This document shows positions 35,302 to 47,640 of a stretch of 64,000 bases of DNA, one piece after another (the stretch's first letter is position 1; each line of letters opens with the position of its first letter). The stretch spans positions 33,575,855 through 33,639,854 of the forward strand of contig NC_056047.1 in NCBI RefSeq assembly GCF_004379255.2. The letters run 5' to 3'. The position numbers and the translations under genes were made by a program. The stretch is from Salvia splendens. Its lineage: Eukaryota; Streptophyta; Magnoliopsida; Lamiales; Lamiaceae. The notes beneath the pieces are model-generated. The model had not been told where the DNA came from, searched no databases, and saw only the letters and a program-made list of their open reading frames with translations.

Positions 35302-36512
35302 GTTGATTGGGCTTAAAACTTAACTGCCTCGAACTGGCGGTGAGGGGAATTGAGGGAGATAAGACATGCTGGACAATGAAAACCACCCCCCTTAGTATCT
35401 CCTAGTCAGTGTAGATGATGCAAGTATGAGAGAAAAACTCATCCTTAGAGCCAAACACAAAAGCCCTCTTACAAGGTGAGTTATTAGCCTAGTGGAATCA
35501 CTTTCCACCAAACTAGAAAATAAAAGAGTGGCTGTCACATGATGCCTAGGGTAAGGTGACCGCGTGTAGCAAGACCTGAAGGCAGTAGGAAACCCCCCCC
35601 CCCCAAAAAAAACCACCCTTAGAACCCTTTTTTCTAGCCATATCTACACCCATATATAAGCCCCTAGCCGCTGGGACTGTGTGTGTGCGAGGCAACTGGC
35701 CAGAAGGACATACAATAAGAAAACCAACTGGAGAAAGAAAACAAGAGGCAAAGAGGAAAACGACCAGGAAGAATTCCAGGTCCCAAAAAAGTAAGAAAGA
35801 ATAAGGGTGGCGAAGCCACATAAAGAATTTTGAAGAAAATGGTCAAAAATACTTGACCACAAAAGAAATAAGAAGGAATAAGGGTAGCGAAGCCACAAGA
35901 CGCTACTGACCAGTTGGAGACCAATATCAGAAAATGTCCAGCCAAAGAGAAGTAACAGCCAAAAGCTCAAATGCACACAGTTCTCCCACATCAAAATAAA
36001 GTAGTAGTTTTGAACCTTAGAGCCTTAGGAACATCCACCCCAAACGCTACAACCCAATAACCCCGTACAAGCCTTAAGCCCTTCAGGAGCTGCACGTGAA
36101 ATCTGAGTCCGAAGCATTCGTGGTTCAGCATATTGAGAGAAAACAGTCCTAACATCCCCGGTGAGGAATGAGTGACTGAGTGAATCCGGTGTTTGGCCGC
36201 GAGTTTGGGTGATCTGGACGAGCAGATATACTGACTGGGAAGGAAAGGGGGGGCGGCAGAAGTTCAATGCTGTCTAAGGCCGGATTGCACCTGATCCCGA
36301 GGGGAGGGATGGTTGAAAATATAGCCCAATCAATGTGTTTCAGTGTTTCGTGTGTTTGTGTTTATGTATCTTTCATGTGTTTTATTTGCGTCAAGTTTAG
36401 AGTTTAGCTTAGGATAGAGTCGGTCAGGGGTGTAACCAGGCTAGAATTCGACTTATTTCTTTTTGTTTGTTCTTCACGCTTGAGGACAAGCATGTGGTAA
36501 GGGTGAGCAGTT
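35302..36512 (+). other. Athila 3' non-coding region and polypurine tract
   Basis: Continues the Athila tail after the TR-GAG insertion. It has no domain I can name. The overlapping minus-strand frames at 35392-36267 look accidental. A run of C followed by A (about 35586-35609) is present. The purine-rich GGTAAGGGTGAGCAG ends two bases before the 3' LTR (36513) and serves as polypurine tract. Confidence 0.75.
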
Positions 36513-39500
36513 TGATAAGTCGCATTCTAGGCCTTGGTTACTGGTCAGTATAACGTGCGTAATTGGATTATATCTGCAAAACAGTTGCTAAAGTGTCCAG
36601 GGAAAGGGTTTTAGTCAATATGAAAGGGTTTCGGATAACTCAGGTGAAAAGAGCGCCAGAATGGTGCAATACTGACCAGGATGCATACCAGAAAAGGCTC
36701 GAGATGGAGAAGAAGGATTGCTAGGAAAGATCAACCACAAACAAGGGCAAAAGAGTCATTTCACGAAGAGAGTCTACCCTAAAAATCAAGGGCAGGCCTC
36801 CCTATAAAAGCAAGCCACTTGGAGAGAGAAAAAAAAGACACTCCACTCTTAGTTAGAATATTTTCTCTCGGTAGATCAGTTTCCTTCAGCATTGTCCTAC
36901 ATCTTCTCATTCCCCGCCACAGCCATGATCACCTGAAGTTTCCAGAAGTCCGCCGGAGATTCACCTTCAACCGTTCCAGCCAGTTCATTTCGTAGTCATA
37001 GCAGTTTCCTCGCCCGGAGTGGCAAAACAATCTTTATTTGCTTTCCTAGTTAATCTTTACTTGTTTTCCTTACGTTGGATCTGTTGCAATTTCAATACTT
37101 GTTAGCTTTTGAAGTACTTCGTTTAGATCCAAACGTTTTATGCAATGAAGTTGTTTTTATGCATCTCTTTCTATTTGAATCTGTTTCATTCTGCCTAGGT
37201 AGGTTAGATCTAGTTGTTGCGGTAATTTCTAAGGGCTGAAAGCATGATTTCATTTGGAGTAGCTCGATCTGTGAGTGTTAGTTAAGTTGTTGTTTAGATT
37301 TAATTTCTGAAGTCATTAAGTGCGAAATCTGAGTTTACGTGATTCTGCCACCTTCCATGTTGTCCAGTATGTGTAGTTCTCGATTTTGCTTGTTTAATCT
37401 TTGAATTTTAGTGAGTTAATTTATGGATCTGAATTGTGGAGTTGTTAATCTGTAATTTCATCTATGGAATTTGAGTTTGTTTGATTTTGTTCGTGCTTGT
37501 TGAAGAAAACAACATCCACATCCAAGTTTTGGACCACTTTTGCTTTTTAGTTGCTTTTTGTTTTATCCTTACTTTTTCTGCTCGTACCCTACAGATCTGT
37601 CAGTCTAGTTACCTAACTACCACTTATTCTCTGATATTCCGTTTAGCCTTTTATAGTAACCACCTACTTTCCACATGTCTCTGAAACACTTTGTTCCCCG
37701 CTCTCACGTACACAGCCACACGTCGATCACAGCTACTAGTCAGTAGAGTACCACCTTAAATTTCCGCCTAGATAGGATCTCAACCTGTCACGACCGCCCA
37801 TACAAGGGGTACCACAAACGCGGCGATCGTGACCGACATGCATGGATTACAATTTAAAAGAACAACTTAATTGAATTAAAGAAAGGAAAACAACCTAACT
37901 TAAAGATTTTAAGGTTTTATTTTTTTTTGAAAGGACATAAGATAAAAAGAATACTTTTAAAAAGGACAACGGAAAAGTTAGACTTAAGAAATACATCAAT
38001 TAAAAATTTAAGTAAAACAAGCATTAAACTTAAATCTCGAAGAATACCATTTTTAAAATGCAACGTAAAACTTGTTTAAAACTCATCACCACCATACATG
38101 TTCAGACACAAAAACATAAAGATTAAGGTCTTAAGACACAATTTAAAACATAGCAGCGGATAAATAAGGTTCAAAGAGAGTCAAGGATCACGCCTATGTA
38201 TGACGACACAACGTATCCTAGGGTCTTTAGCCAGCTCAACATCCACCGCAACATCTCGCTCAACCTGCAAAATTTTTAAAAGAAATTGCAGGCATGAGTA
38301 CTTGTTGTACTCAATGGGCTCATGCCGAAAACATTTATCAAGTTATGTCATTCATACCAGTGATCTCGAGTTTTATACGCAGTAAAGAAAATATCACGAG
38401 AACACAAAAATGTTTCATAGACTAGCCAGTCAAATATTCTCCCCACTTTTCACATCAATCCAACAATCACAATCACAGTGCGACGAAAGTGTGGCCACAC
38501 TATTCGCCCACGAGACCAGCCGACTTGCAAGGACGGCTCACGATTCCACCAATGTACACAGCCCGATAGGGTTCACGGCCCTACTCGGACCCGAATTCGT
38601 TTCACAATACAGCCATATAGCCTAACAGAGTAAACTCATACGAACTAGGCATCAGGCACACAATCTCATAACAAAAACAGTCCATGGCATGACATAACAG
38701 TTAAACCACCCTTGTATCTCCACATAATATTTTTCGGAAAAATAAAGAGGTTTGAAAAGAAAGCCCACCTCGTTCTCTTAGCAATTCACAACCCAACTTA
38801 GCAACTCTCGATCCTCGAGTTCACGAGTACACAACACCCTTGTCAAAGACAACACAATTAGTTTCCCCCAACAACATATTACTATGCATGTCCTATCGAT
38901 TCTCTCGTCGTTTTTCTCAAATTCCCGACCCAACATACGTCACAAAGATGGGAGAACACATCGTAACACATTTCGATTTATCACACGTGATCACATCATT
39001 TAAACACGTTCCTTGGACATACATGTATCATATAATACTTTTAAACATGAAAATAAGTGTTATTTTAACAAGGCAGAAAACTGGCAGAACTGCGCGACCG
39101 TTTTGTAAAAATTACTATAAAATCACCCGACCTCAAAAGATGCTAAAATTTGGCCACAATATAGAGGACACATTCAAGTTCATCCATGAAAATTTTCATA
39201 TCAAAATCACGTCGTTTAGTCAGTCACATCACATATTGAACTCTCTGGTCGGAATTTAGTCAGTCACATCACATCACACATTCAAGTGTCATTGCGCAGT
39301 TCATTTGAAAAATTCCCCATAAATTCATTTAACACAACACAGAAGACACTTCATATTTTCATATTGTTCAAGAATCACATCGATCGGAGGTCATTTGGTC
39401 AGTCAAACAGAAAACGAAACATTCATGGCGAGAACTCACGTTTCTGGCAAATTTGCGCAGTCAACTTCAAAATTTATTAAAAATTCATTTTTCGATAGAA

Positions 39501-41447
39501 CGGGCTGAAATTCACACGAGACACAGGAGACACCATGAAGTTTACTCAGTAAAAATTTCGTAGCCAAATTCGTTCGTTTGATGGGTCGAATACAGATCAT
39601 AAGTCACTGGTCGAGCATCACAGAATTCTGGTTCAAATTCGGAAATAGGGTTTTTAAAACTTCCACAACACAACCACCGATTTTTCAAGCTCGAAAACAC
39701 ATAATCATGCTTACACGTTCCTCATACGCATATTTGCATACAAACTCATATTATTCACAAATATTTCGATCCAAAACACATGATTCCAATCAACAACGTA
39801 AAAATCAAACAAGTTCTTACGAACACACAATTTCCCTCCCGTTAAAACTTGCGATCTATCAAACCTACACTCTCTACGTGCATGTAGGACTCAAGACATG
39901 GTTCAAAAGAGAAGGAGGAGGAAAAGTGTGCGAATATACCTTCCTTTGACAAAACGAATCGGTAGAAGCGTAGAATGAAGCGATCCGTCGGAAACTCTTG
40001 AAGATACTTTCAATGGTTGCAAGAACAATGGTGGATGGAGGATTTTTGGAGATGGGAGAGTGGGAGAAGATGAAAAAAACGTGTGGGAGAGGGAGAGAAT
40101 GAAAGTGGCGAAATTTTTGAGTGAATGGGGGCTAGGGTTTTATTATTTGGTATTTATTTGCTAGGTTTAAGTCCATGAATGAATTAAATAAATAAATTGT
40201 GAGGAATTAAATATATAGGCCAATGAATAAAAATCCCACAATTATGAAGAGCCAAATTTTCGAAAATTATGGCTGAAAAATTAATAAGGAATTATTTGGT
40301 ATTTACTTGGAGAGAATTAATTCCACAACTTAGGAAATAAAAATAATGGATACAAGGAAACAAATAAATTAAATCTCTAAGTAGGAAAATTGTGGTGGGG
40401 GCCGAAAATTTCAAGGGCTTTGCACAAGGAAATTATTTAAATCCCCAATTAAATAGAATAGGATTTAAATTTGGTAATTTCTTTATGGAATAAGGCTCCC
40501 ATAAAATAGGTAACAATTATTCAAATTCCCACAAGGAAAATAGTAGTATGGGGCGTGTGACATGGAAGGGAAGTAGTAGAAAAATTATTCACACCCCCAA
40601 TTAAATAGAATAGGAATTTATTTGAATAATGAGGGATTCCACAAATTAGGAACAAATAAAAATATTCTCCAAATTTTATTGGAGAGGGCCGAAAATTGCT
40701 AGGCTCAAATAGTCAAGGAAATATCCCAACTCTCTATTTATTTTGGGTGAAGAAGTAAATATAACATGATTTAATTGGATTAAATTCAAAAGAAGAGAGT
40801 CCATAAAGCACCAATTAAATCGAATGAAAAATAATCCAATCTCCTATTGGAGATTTTCGAAACTCCCAAGGAAAAAGGGATGGAGTTCGAATTTCATATA
40901 GTGTAATTTAGGGTCCATTGGTTTGGATTTAATTTGGAATAAAGTCCCAAAACAATTAATTAAATCCACAAAGAGAAGTACTATTTCAATAATTTCGGAA
41001 TGACCGGAAGTATCAATTAATTGAATCGAGAAATGATTAATGCATGATCCTATTAATCTTTCCCCTACATTGGAAAACGATAAAAAAAACTCGAGCTCAT
41101 CATTCCACAATTACCACGACAATTTATTTCATGCAAAGCACTTAATCACATTAAATCAAACGTTTCAAAATTCCAAAAAATTCCAATAACATAATAAAAA
41201 GGGTCACAAAATTTGGGATGTTACACAACCCAAAGCGTGGTAGCTAACCAACCCTTCCAGAATATCACCACAATTTCCAAAGTGCATTCATCTCTGTGGG
41301 ATTCGACCCTTACCACCACTATACTAATCAGTAGAAGTGGGTTGAGGAATTTCTTTGATAGCCAGGTTCAGGCTTAGCTGGGGTTTCTATCTTGTTCAGT
41401 AGGATACATCCTTGCTTTACACGACACCTGAAAGTGAAGCTCTATCA
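36513..41447 (+). repeat. 3' LTR of Athila, split by a solo LTR
   Basis: 36513-37795 and 41231-41447 together match the 5' LTR at 15603-17114. The break is the insertion 37796-41225 with CAACC duplicated. The final bases GAAGCTCTATCA are followed by the TSD TGGAG and then inner copia gag. Confidence 0.9.
37796..41225 (-). mobile_element. 3.4-kb solo LTR (gypsy, Tekay-like), in Athila 3' LTR
   Basis: On the minus strand it begins TGTAACATCCCAAATTTTGT and ends GGCGGTCGTGACA. CAACC is duplicated on both sides (37791-37795 and 41226-41230). Plant gypsy elements of the Tekay/Del group have long LTRs that start TGTAACA.CCCAAATTT and end GGTCGTGACA. No coding sequence is present in its 3430 bp. I see no second copy and no primer site, so it is best read as a solo LTR left by recombination. 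A non-coding element of similar size is the alternative. It resembles the solo LTR at 49785-52106 near its end. Confidence 0.75.
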
Positions 41448-41452
41448 TGGAG

Positions 41453-42371
41453 CATAGTTCTGCTCGAACCTATGCCAACATTTTGCTGCGGTGTGTCTAG
41501 GTTTGTCACACAGCTGACACACCACTTTGCCATTTCCTCTACCAAAATCTCTTCCACCTCGGCCTCCCCTTTGATTCCTAGATCCCCCTCTTCCACTTCC
41601 TGATTCAAACCTGGGATTATATGAATTGAAATCCCTTTTCTGATTTGATTGATGCACCAAATTTAGAAGGGGTTGAGAACCCTCAGCACTGGAATAGTTG
41701 GACTTCATAGACTCCATTCTTGACTCAAAAGTGAGTAAAAATGCAGTAACATCTCCCAAACTCCAAGAATCAGATCTTGAACTGATTGCACATACAACAA
41801 GCTCATATTTCTGTCCCAAACCTCCAAGGATGTGCATCACTTGTTCATCTTCAGACACTCTACATCCTAATGATCTTAGAAGATCAAAATATTTTCTCAT
41901 TTTTCCAATATACTCACTCATAGTCAGTGAGTCCTTTTTCTGATTCTGCATTTGCTGCCTATACTGCATGATTTTGGCTGTAGATCTGCTAGCAAAGTTG
42001 GTCTCAAGGGCACTCCAGATGTCCCTTGCAAATCTCAAACCAACAACGAGTCCTAGGGCCGTTTCTGAGAGAGATGATAGCAACCAGGCTGCTACTCTCC
42101 TATCTTGTCTCTACCATGAAACAAAGTCTTCATTGATGACTGAAGTTCCTTCTCCTTCTGCAATAAAGATTGTCTGAGGTGGAGTTTTCTTATCTCCATT
42201 CTGATACCCCTCAAGGCCATATCCATAGGCCGTGACATCCACTTGTTGTTGCCACATTAAGAAATTTGCATCAGTCAGCTTCACTAAAATTGGAGGTAGC
42301 TGTTGTGCATAGAGTGGCTGAGTCGTTTGACTCTGAGTGATATCTCCAGATGCAGAGTTGGAGCCTTCCAT
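41453..42371 (-). pseudogene. Inner copia gag
   Basis: It begins MEGSNSASGDITQSQTTQPL about 79 bp after the primer site. LTDANFLMWQQQVDVTAYGY is the usual start of copia Gag. After FVSW a TAG (about 42111) interrupts. RQDRRVAAWLLSSLSETALG, FASRSTAKIMQYRQQMQNQK, LTMSEYIGKMRKYFDLLRSL and DEQVMHILGGLGQKYELVVC follow. A Gly/Arg-rich stretch leads to the zinc knuckle C-QL-C-DKPR-H-TAAK-C (CCHC spacing, with Arg where Gly is usual). The frame then meets the Athila insertion and would resume at 15602 into the protease. Confidence 0.9.
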
Positions 42372-42440
42372 ATTTGGGATAGAAAACAAAACAGAAAGAA
42401 AAGGAAGGAAGAGCAGAGACAAGATCACTAGGATCCTGCT

Positions 42441-42449
42441 CTGATACCA
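42441..42449 (-). other. Primer binding site of inner copia
   Basis: CTGATACCA abuts the LTR start at 42450. On the minus strand this is TGGTATCAG, complementary to initiator tRNA-Met. Confidence 0.8.
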
Positions 42450-42992
42450 TGAAAGAGAACACACCAAAGCATGATGAAGAAAGCAAACTTGAATATTGTT
42501 GTAAATAGAACAAGAGAAGACTGCTGCTGTGTTTTCATTGATTGATTATCAAGCATACAAACGATGCATATATACAAGTTGTGGAACAATCTAGACTTAT
42601 CATTCTGTTATGATTAACATGCTAAACAATAAAACTAATCCTAACAAACAGTAGGCTTTAATCCCTTAAGCAAGATGTCCTTGAACGTACAAGAGTGGTC
42701 CCTCAATGCTTTGTTGGCTACAGCTGTCATTGGTGATGATCCAGCGCTCTTGTGTTGAGTCTTTTCTAGTGCACTCTCATTCCTAGTCTTGCATGATTCC
42801 ACATGAGCATAGTCCACGTGAGTATTGCCTTCATGCAATTCGACTTGGTTGAGTAAGCCATCTCCTTCAACCCGCTTGATCAAGTCATCGGCCGATGGCT
42901 TGATCAAGCCAATCTTCTTCTCGTGCATCAATGGCTTGATCGATGACTTGATCAAGCTAATCTCCTTCTCATGGATCTTGAGACTTCTAACA
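42450..42992 (-). repeat. 5' LTR of inner copia
   Basis: 543 bp, the same length as the 3' LTR, with about 23 substitutions by eye and no indels noticed. It is followed by TCAAA, the imperfect TSD, and then outer copia sequence. Confidence 0.9.
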
Positions 42993-43746
42993 TCAAATAC
43001 ACACGCTCGAGCTATTGATCGAGTCTATCTCAAATCTAATTGATTTGTACAAAGCCAACACAAATCAAAACAAAAAATCCTACCACCCGAAGAACTTTGG
43101 CGTAGAGTCCATTCCTACTGCAGGTACACCCGCGAGCCCCTAGGTTCCCAAGAAATCCCAAAATCTAAATCGAATCCCTACTCCGAAGAAAACCAGCGGC
43201 GAATCTGCCACTACTCCGAAGAAGACCAGCAGTGGCGCTGCCTCCTGCTCGTGTAACCACAGCAACGGTTCTCCTCCCAATCGACGTCTCGGAGTATTCA
43301 GTCAGCAGCCGGCGGCGCCGACGCTAGAGCTCTCAGAGGGTGAAGGAGCACCGACGGCTTTGCGGTGGAAAAGGAGGAAGATGCAGAGGAGGCACGGGGT
43401 CAACGCACCTATGGACAGCGCCTATCCATCGGATATCTTCAAAAAGAGCATCGACGGCGGCGGCTTTGCGATGGGAAACGGGGAAGAAGTGAAGGAAATT
43501 GCAAAGGGGGAGACGGCTGAGGAGGAGTGGCCGAAAATGGGGTTTTCTAAAAACTCCACGTCCATTTTGCAAATCAGCCCACAAAGTTTGGGAAAATCCC
43601 GAAATAAACCCCACCACAAAAATTCCTCCCAAATTTCCCCCCATTCAATTCTGATATTATCAAACCAACCTCTGTTGATCGAAAAATTGCACAAAAAAAC
43701 CCCTTTTGTCCGAATTTCTGAGAATACACCCCGAACTTTCGACAAA
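42993..43746 (+). other. Outer copia leader/gag position, gag not recognisable
   Basis: Between the inner copia and the protease frame of the outer copia. It is moderately GC-rich (43190-43520), with a repeated phrase ACTCCGAAGAAAACCAGC / ACTCCGAAGAAGACCAGC. A frame is open from 43360 into the protease, but it shows no UBN2 or retrotransposon capsid motif and no zinc knuckle. ATACACCCCGAACTTTCGAC and ATACACCCCGACATTTTGAA at about 43725-43770 form a short repeat. The source of this segment is unknown. It may be foreign sequence that replaced gag. Confidence 0.45.
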
Positions 43747-46700
43747 AATGAAAATACACCCCGACATTTTGAATTTCAGCCTTCCCTTACTTGTACAAAC
43801 ACATTCCAAGCTTTAGCATACTCATCTTCCTCAAACATAGGACCTAAAGACTACCATTGGATTTTTTACTATGGGGCAACCGATACCATGTCCTTTGATG
43901 CATCGGACTTCCTCGATATTTCTCAATCCACAAAAAATTTTGTCCAAACAGCTAGTGGGGAGTTAACACAAGTAGAGGGGGCGGGAACTGTCACTAACTC
44001 ACCAACCCTTCGTCTCTCGAACTGTCTTTATGTTCCTTCATTGTCCCACAAACTTTTGTCTGTTAGTCATGTAACAAGAGATCTCAACTGCAAATTGCTA
44101 ATGCAACCTCATTTTTGTATGTTACAGGATATCAAGACGGAGACGATAGTTGGGCGTGGCACTAAGCAACATGGATTGTACTACGTGGATGAGATAGCCC
44201 AACAGAGTACTGCGATGCTAACTCACGGACTAACTGACAAACAGATTTAGCTCTTGCATCGCCGGTTAGGAACCCATCCATAAGTTATCTTCGCCTACTC
44301 TCTCCGGAGTTAGTTTCTTCTACGCGTGTTTTGAATTGTGAAACTTGTGTTTTAGCAAAAAGTCACAGACATTCCTTAAAATTAAACAACACTAGAGAAA
44401 AATCACCTTTTGCTTTGGTTCACTCTGATGTGTGGGGCCCTTCTCCGGTTACTAGAGGAAAAGGTTTTCGATATTTTTTGTTGTTTATTGATGATTTTTC
44501 GCGTATGACTTGGATTTATTTTTTAAAAAAAATCAGAAGTTTTCGAGAAATTTACTGAGTTCTATTGTCTTGTCCAAACCCAATATAACTCTAGAATTCA
44601 AATCATTTGATCTGATAATGGGAGGGAATACGTTAACTCTAAGATGACATCTTTCTTCACTGAAAATGGCCTTGTCCACCAAACTTCATGTGCCTATACA
44701 CCAGAACAAAATGGGGTAGCCGAGTGAAAAAATCTATATATCTCAGAAATCACCCGTGCCCTCCTCATTGAATCAAACATCCCAAAATCCTTCTGGCCAG
44801 AAGTCATCGCAACTTCCGTCTATCTCTTAAATCGTCTTCCCACAGGGATCCTTAACTTCAGAACTCCTCTAGGGGTCTTCTCTTCCCAAAACTCGGTACC
44901 ATCGTCCCTCCATCTCGACCCAAAATTTTTTGGTTGTACCGTGTTTGTCCACATCCCCAAACATGACTGTGACAAATTATCACCTTGTGCAGTCAAATGT
45001 GTCTTCTTGAGTTATGGGAAAATCAAAAAGATTATCGATGCTATGACCCTTCGACAGATCGTATGTACACAACTATGAACTGCGACTTTGTTGAAAGCAA
45101 ATATTTCTATAGCCAATCTAGCGGTCAAGGGGAGAGTAAGTTAGAAAACTCAAGTAGTGACGCACTAAATTGGCTACCTCTTTGGGGACAAACCTTTCAG
45201 AGGGAGGGAGAGAACAACCAAACAAATGAGTCAGACCAAAATCCTGTCACAGAAGTTGGTCCAGCAGAGGAAGTTAGCAGTACCATCGGGCAGTCAAATC
45301 CCCATGAACATAATGGGTCACTTCAGGATCCCACCGAGCTATCTGACCAGTCTTTGAATCCTGAGGTAAACACTTCTGATCCCAATATTGGTACCCTACC
45401 TGAAACCACTAACAGTGACAGGGAAAACCAAAGTGATATAGAAGAGCCACCGACAGAACAAGAGACTAGGCAAGATAGATTTCCCTACATAAGTACAAGG
45501 GGCATCCCTCCTCGAAGATATTCACCAGACTGGAAAGGGCGAAAATCTAGATACTCCGTCACAAATCTCACCCAAGGGCACCTCACTGAAATGGCTAGGG
45601 CATTCGAAGCTGCACTTTGTGAAGAAGAAGAGATTCCACAATCCTTCGAGATGGCAATTAAACACAAGCATTGGAGGGAGGCCATGAAGAAGGAGATTGA
45701 TGCCTTGATAAAAAATGAAACATGGGAAAAATGCACTCTACCTCCAGGAAAGAAACCAGTAGGATTTCGTTGGATCTTCACAATAAAAATACTTGCAGAT
45801 GGTTCAATCGAGAGATACAAGGCAAGATTGGTTGCTAAGGGATACACTCAGGTGTATGGAGTAGACTATGAAGAAACTTTCTCTCCTGTAGCAAAACTAG
45901 AGACAGTGAAAGCTCTGCTTTCAGTAGCTACATGTAAAGAATGGCCATTATACCAGTTCGATGTTACAACTATCTTTCTTCATGGTGAACTGGAGAAGAA
46001 TAAGGAAGTCTACATGGAGGTACCACCAGGGTTTTATGAAGAATTCGGGAATGGTCAAGTATGCAGACTGAAGAAGGCCTTGTATGGATTAAAGCAATCC
46101 CCCAGAGTTTGGTTTGAAGGATTTTGCCAGGCAATGTTCAAACATGGCTTCAAACAAAGCCATCCAGATCACACGCTATTCCTAAAGGAAAGGGATGGAA
46201 AAATGACATGTTTGATTATTTATGTTGACGACATGATCATAACTTGAGATGATGCAGAAGATGTCCAAAATCTAAAGAAAAATCTTTTCAAGGAATTTGA
46301 GATGAAAGACTTGGGAGCTTTGAAGTACTTCTTAGGAATTGAAGTGTTGAGATCCAAGTACGGAATATTTCTAAGGCAAAAGAAGTATGTACTTTACCTG
46401 CTAGTCGAAACGGGCCTACTACTAGACTGCAAGCCTGCTGAAACTCTGATGATACCCAACCATGGGTTGAAGATTGTGGATGGAGCTAAGCCTGCAAATC
46501 GTGAAAGATATCAATTATTAGTAGGAAAACTTATCTATCTATCTCACACCAGACCCGACATCATTTATGCAGTTGGGGTTGTAAGTCAATTCATACATCA
46601 ACCTCAAGAAGATCATATGGACGCTGCCATGAGGATCGTAAGATACTTAAAGGGGACAACCGGTTTGGAGTATTCTTAGAAAAAAAGGAAGACTTGGAGA

Positions 46701-47170
46701 TTGATAGATACATTGATGATGATTGGGCAAGCAATCTGGTGGATAGAAAATCTACCGGAGGATATTTTACCTTTGTTGGGGGCAACCTTGTCACGTGGAG
46801 AAGCAAGAAGCAAAAAGTTGTAGCTCTATCAAGTGCAGAAGACGAATTTCGAGGAATCAGAAGTGGTCTGATGGAGATACTTTGGCTTAGGAGATTGTTA
46901 ACAGAAATTGGCTTTCCATCCACTCGGAAGAGTCAGCTTTTCTGTGACAATAAAGCTGCAATTAGCATTTCAGAAAATCCCGTACAGCATGATAGGACCA
47001 AACATGTTGAGGTCGATCGTCACGTTATCAAAGAGAAACTTGAAAGCGGGATTATCGAGTTCCCATTTGTCCGATCTGAGGAACAACTGGCAGATATTCT
47101 CACCAAGGCACTGAGCCCTACAAAATTCAAAGAATTCCTTGGCAAGCTAAGTATCGGGGATACCGTTACT
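43747..47170 (+). pseudogene. Outer copia pol: protease, integrase, RT, RNase H
   Basis: The protease has WIFYYGATDTM where D-[ST]-G-A is expected (catalytic Asp lost). Integrase has HRHSLKLNNTREKSPFALVH, then SDVWGPSP, FLLFIDDFSRMTWIYFL, a shifted SDNGREYVNS-like block near 44610, and CAYTPEQNGVAE near 44690-44725. RT has NETWEKCTLPPGKKPVGFRW, KARLVAKGYTQVYGVDYEET, YGLKQSPRVWFEGF and YVDDMIIT, followed by a stop near 46246. RNase H has DDDWASNLVDRKSTGGYF, LSSAEDEFRG and HDRTKHVEVDRHVIKEKL, ending ADILTKAL. Stops occur near 44250, 44727, 46246 and 46679, and there are frameshifts around 44280 and 44540-44990. The polypurine tract CTTGAGGGGGAG follows at about 47174-47185. Confidence 0.9.
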
Positions 47171-47185
47171 CAACTTGAGGGGGAG

Positions 47186-47246
47186 TGTTGGAAAGAGAGA
47201 CAACATTAATATGCCGCCCAACATTCATTATGGAGAGTTCCTAAGT
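47186..47246 (+). repeat. 3' LTR of outer copia, truncated to 61 bp
   Basis: TGTTGGAAAGAGAGACAACA to TTCCTAAGT matches 11307-11367, then diverges abruptly at 47247. The rest of the LTR and the TSD are lost. Confidence 0.85.
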
Positions 47247-47284
47247 CGGACGCATAAATTTTCGATAGTAGGGGCTGTACTATA

Positions 47285-47640
47285 TTCTCTCCATCCGCAA
47301 TAAAATAGGCAATTTGAGAACGGCATAAATTTTAATACATAATTAATAAAGTAAGAGAATGAGAAAAAATATAAAATAATATACTCCCTCCGTTTCCGGT
47401 CACTTTTGCGCACCCATTTTATAAAAAATGACAATAAATAATTAAAGTGGATAAATGGTAAAGTACGAGAGAAAATAATGTTAAGAGGATTATCATTTTT
47501 GTAAAACGAGTGCGTAAAAGCGACGGAAACTCTTAAAATTGGAAGAAGAGAGTAATAAATAATAGAACTCATAAATTATAAAAGTAAGAGTGAAATAGAA
47601 AATGTTTCCATAAATTAGTGTGCATTTCCTAAATAAAAGG
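47285..47640. mobile_element. MITE containing a nested MITE
   Basis: The outer element starts TTCTCTCCATCCGCAATAAA after TA at about 47285. Its right end is unclear (about 47640). Inside it, 47394-47534 begins CTCCCTCCGTTTCCGGTCAC and ends AAAAGCGACGGAAACTCTT, with about 45-bp inverted ends that include GCGCAC...ATTTTATAAAAAATGAC. The inner boundaries are firm, the outer right one is approximate. Confidence 0.5.

Larger units (their letters stand above)
15603..41447 (+). mobile_element. Athila-type Ty3/gypsy element, inserted in inner copia
   Basis: Bounded by LTRs beginning TGATAAGTCGCATTCTAGGC (15603 and 36513) and ending GAAGCTCTATCA. The 5-bp duplication TGGAG stands on both sides (15598-15602 and 41448-41452). 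A tRNA-Asp-type primer site follows the 5' LTR. Gag, protease, RT, RNase H and integrase are in gypsy order on the plus strand. A long non-coding tail with short hairpin repeats lies between integrase and the 3' LTR, as in Athila. Three later insertions interrupt it (21012-27543, 29616-35301, 37796-41225). Without them it would be about 10 kb. LTR start, Q/N-rich Gag tail, CDLGASINVMPLS protease and RT motifs all point to the Athila lineage. Confidence 0.9.
11615..42992 (-). mobile_element. Inner Ty1/copia element, inserted in outer copia
   Basis: Two 543-bp LTRs (11615-12157 and 42450-42992) bound it, starting TGTTAGAAGTC and ending CTCTTTCA when read on the minus strand. A primer site abuts the right LTR (CTGATACCA, 42441-42449) and a polypurine tract abuts the left LTR. 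Flanks are TAAAA and TCAAA, a 5-bp duplication with one mismatch. Gag is at 41453-42371 and pol at 12158-15602, separated by the 25.8-kb Athila insertion. By manual comparison the LTRs differ at about 23 of 543 positions (about 4%), so it is not a recent insertion. WYPDSGATHHV in the protease and a CCHC knuckle in Gag place it in Ty1/copia. Confidence 0.9.
11307..47246 (+). mobile_element. Outer Ty1/copia element (host of the nested stack)
   Basis: The 5' LTR begins at 11307-11308 (GTTGGAAAGAGAGACAAC) and the same sequence restarts at 47186 after a polypurine tract. A primer site (TGGTATCAGAG) follows the 5' LTR. The pol region at 43747-47170 runs on the plus strand in the order protease, integrase, RT, RNase H. 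The 3' LTR keeps only its first 61 bp, so no TSD can be read. The element's own DNA amounts to about 4.6 kb; the rest is the 31.4-kb inner copia with everything nested in it. A capsid-type gag is not recognisable. It is the oldest layer of the stack. Confidence 0.85.

Noticed and set aside
35392..36267. Minus-strand ORFs with hydrophobic stretches as a possible Athila env-like gene
   Set aside because: Overlapping frames, opposite strand to the element, interrupted by a C/A homopolymer run, no signal or transmembrane order that fits an envelope-like protein.
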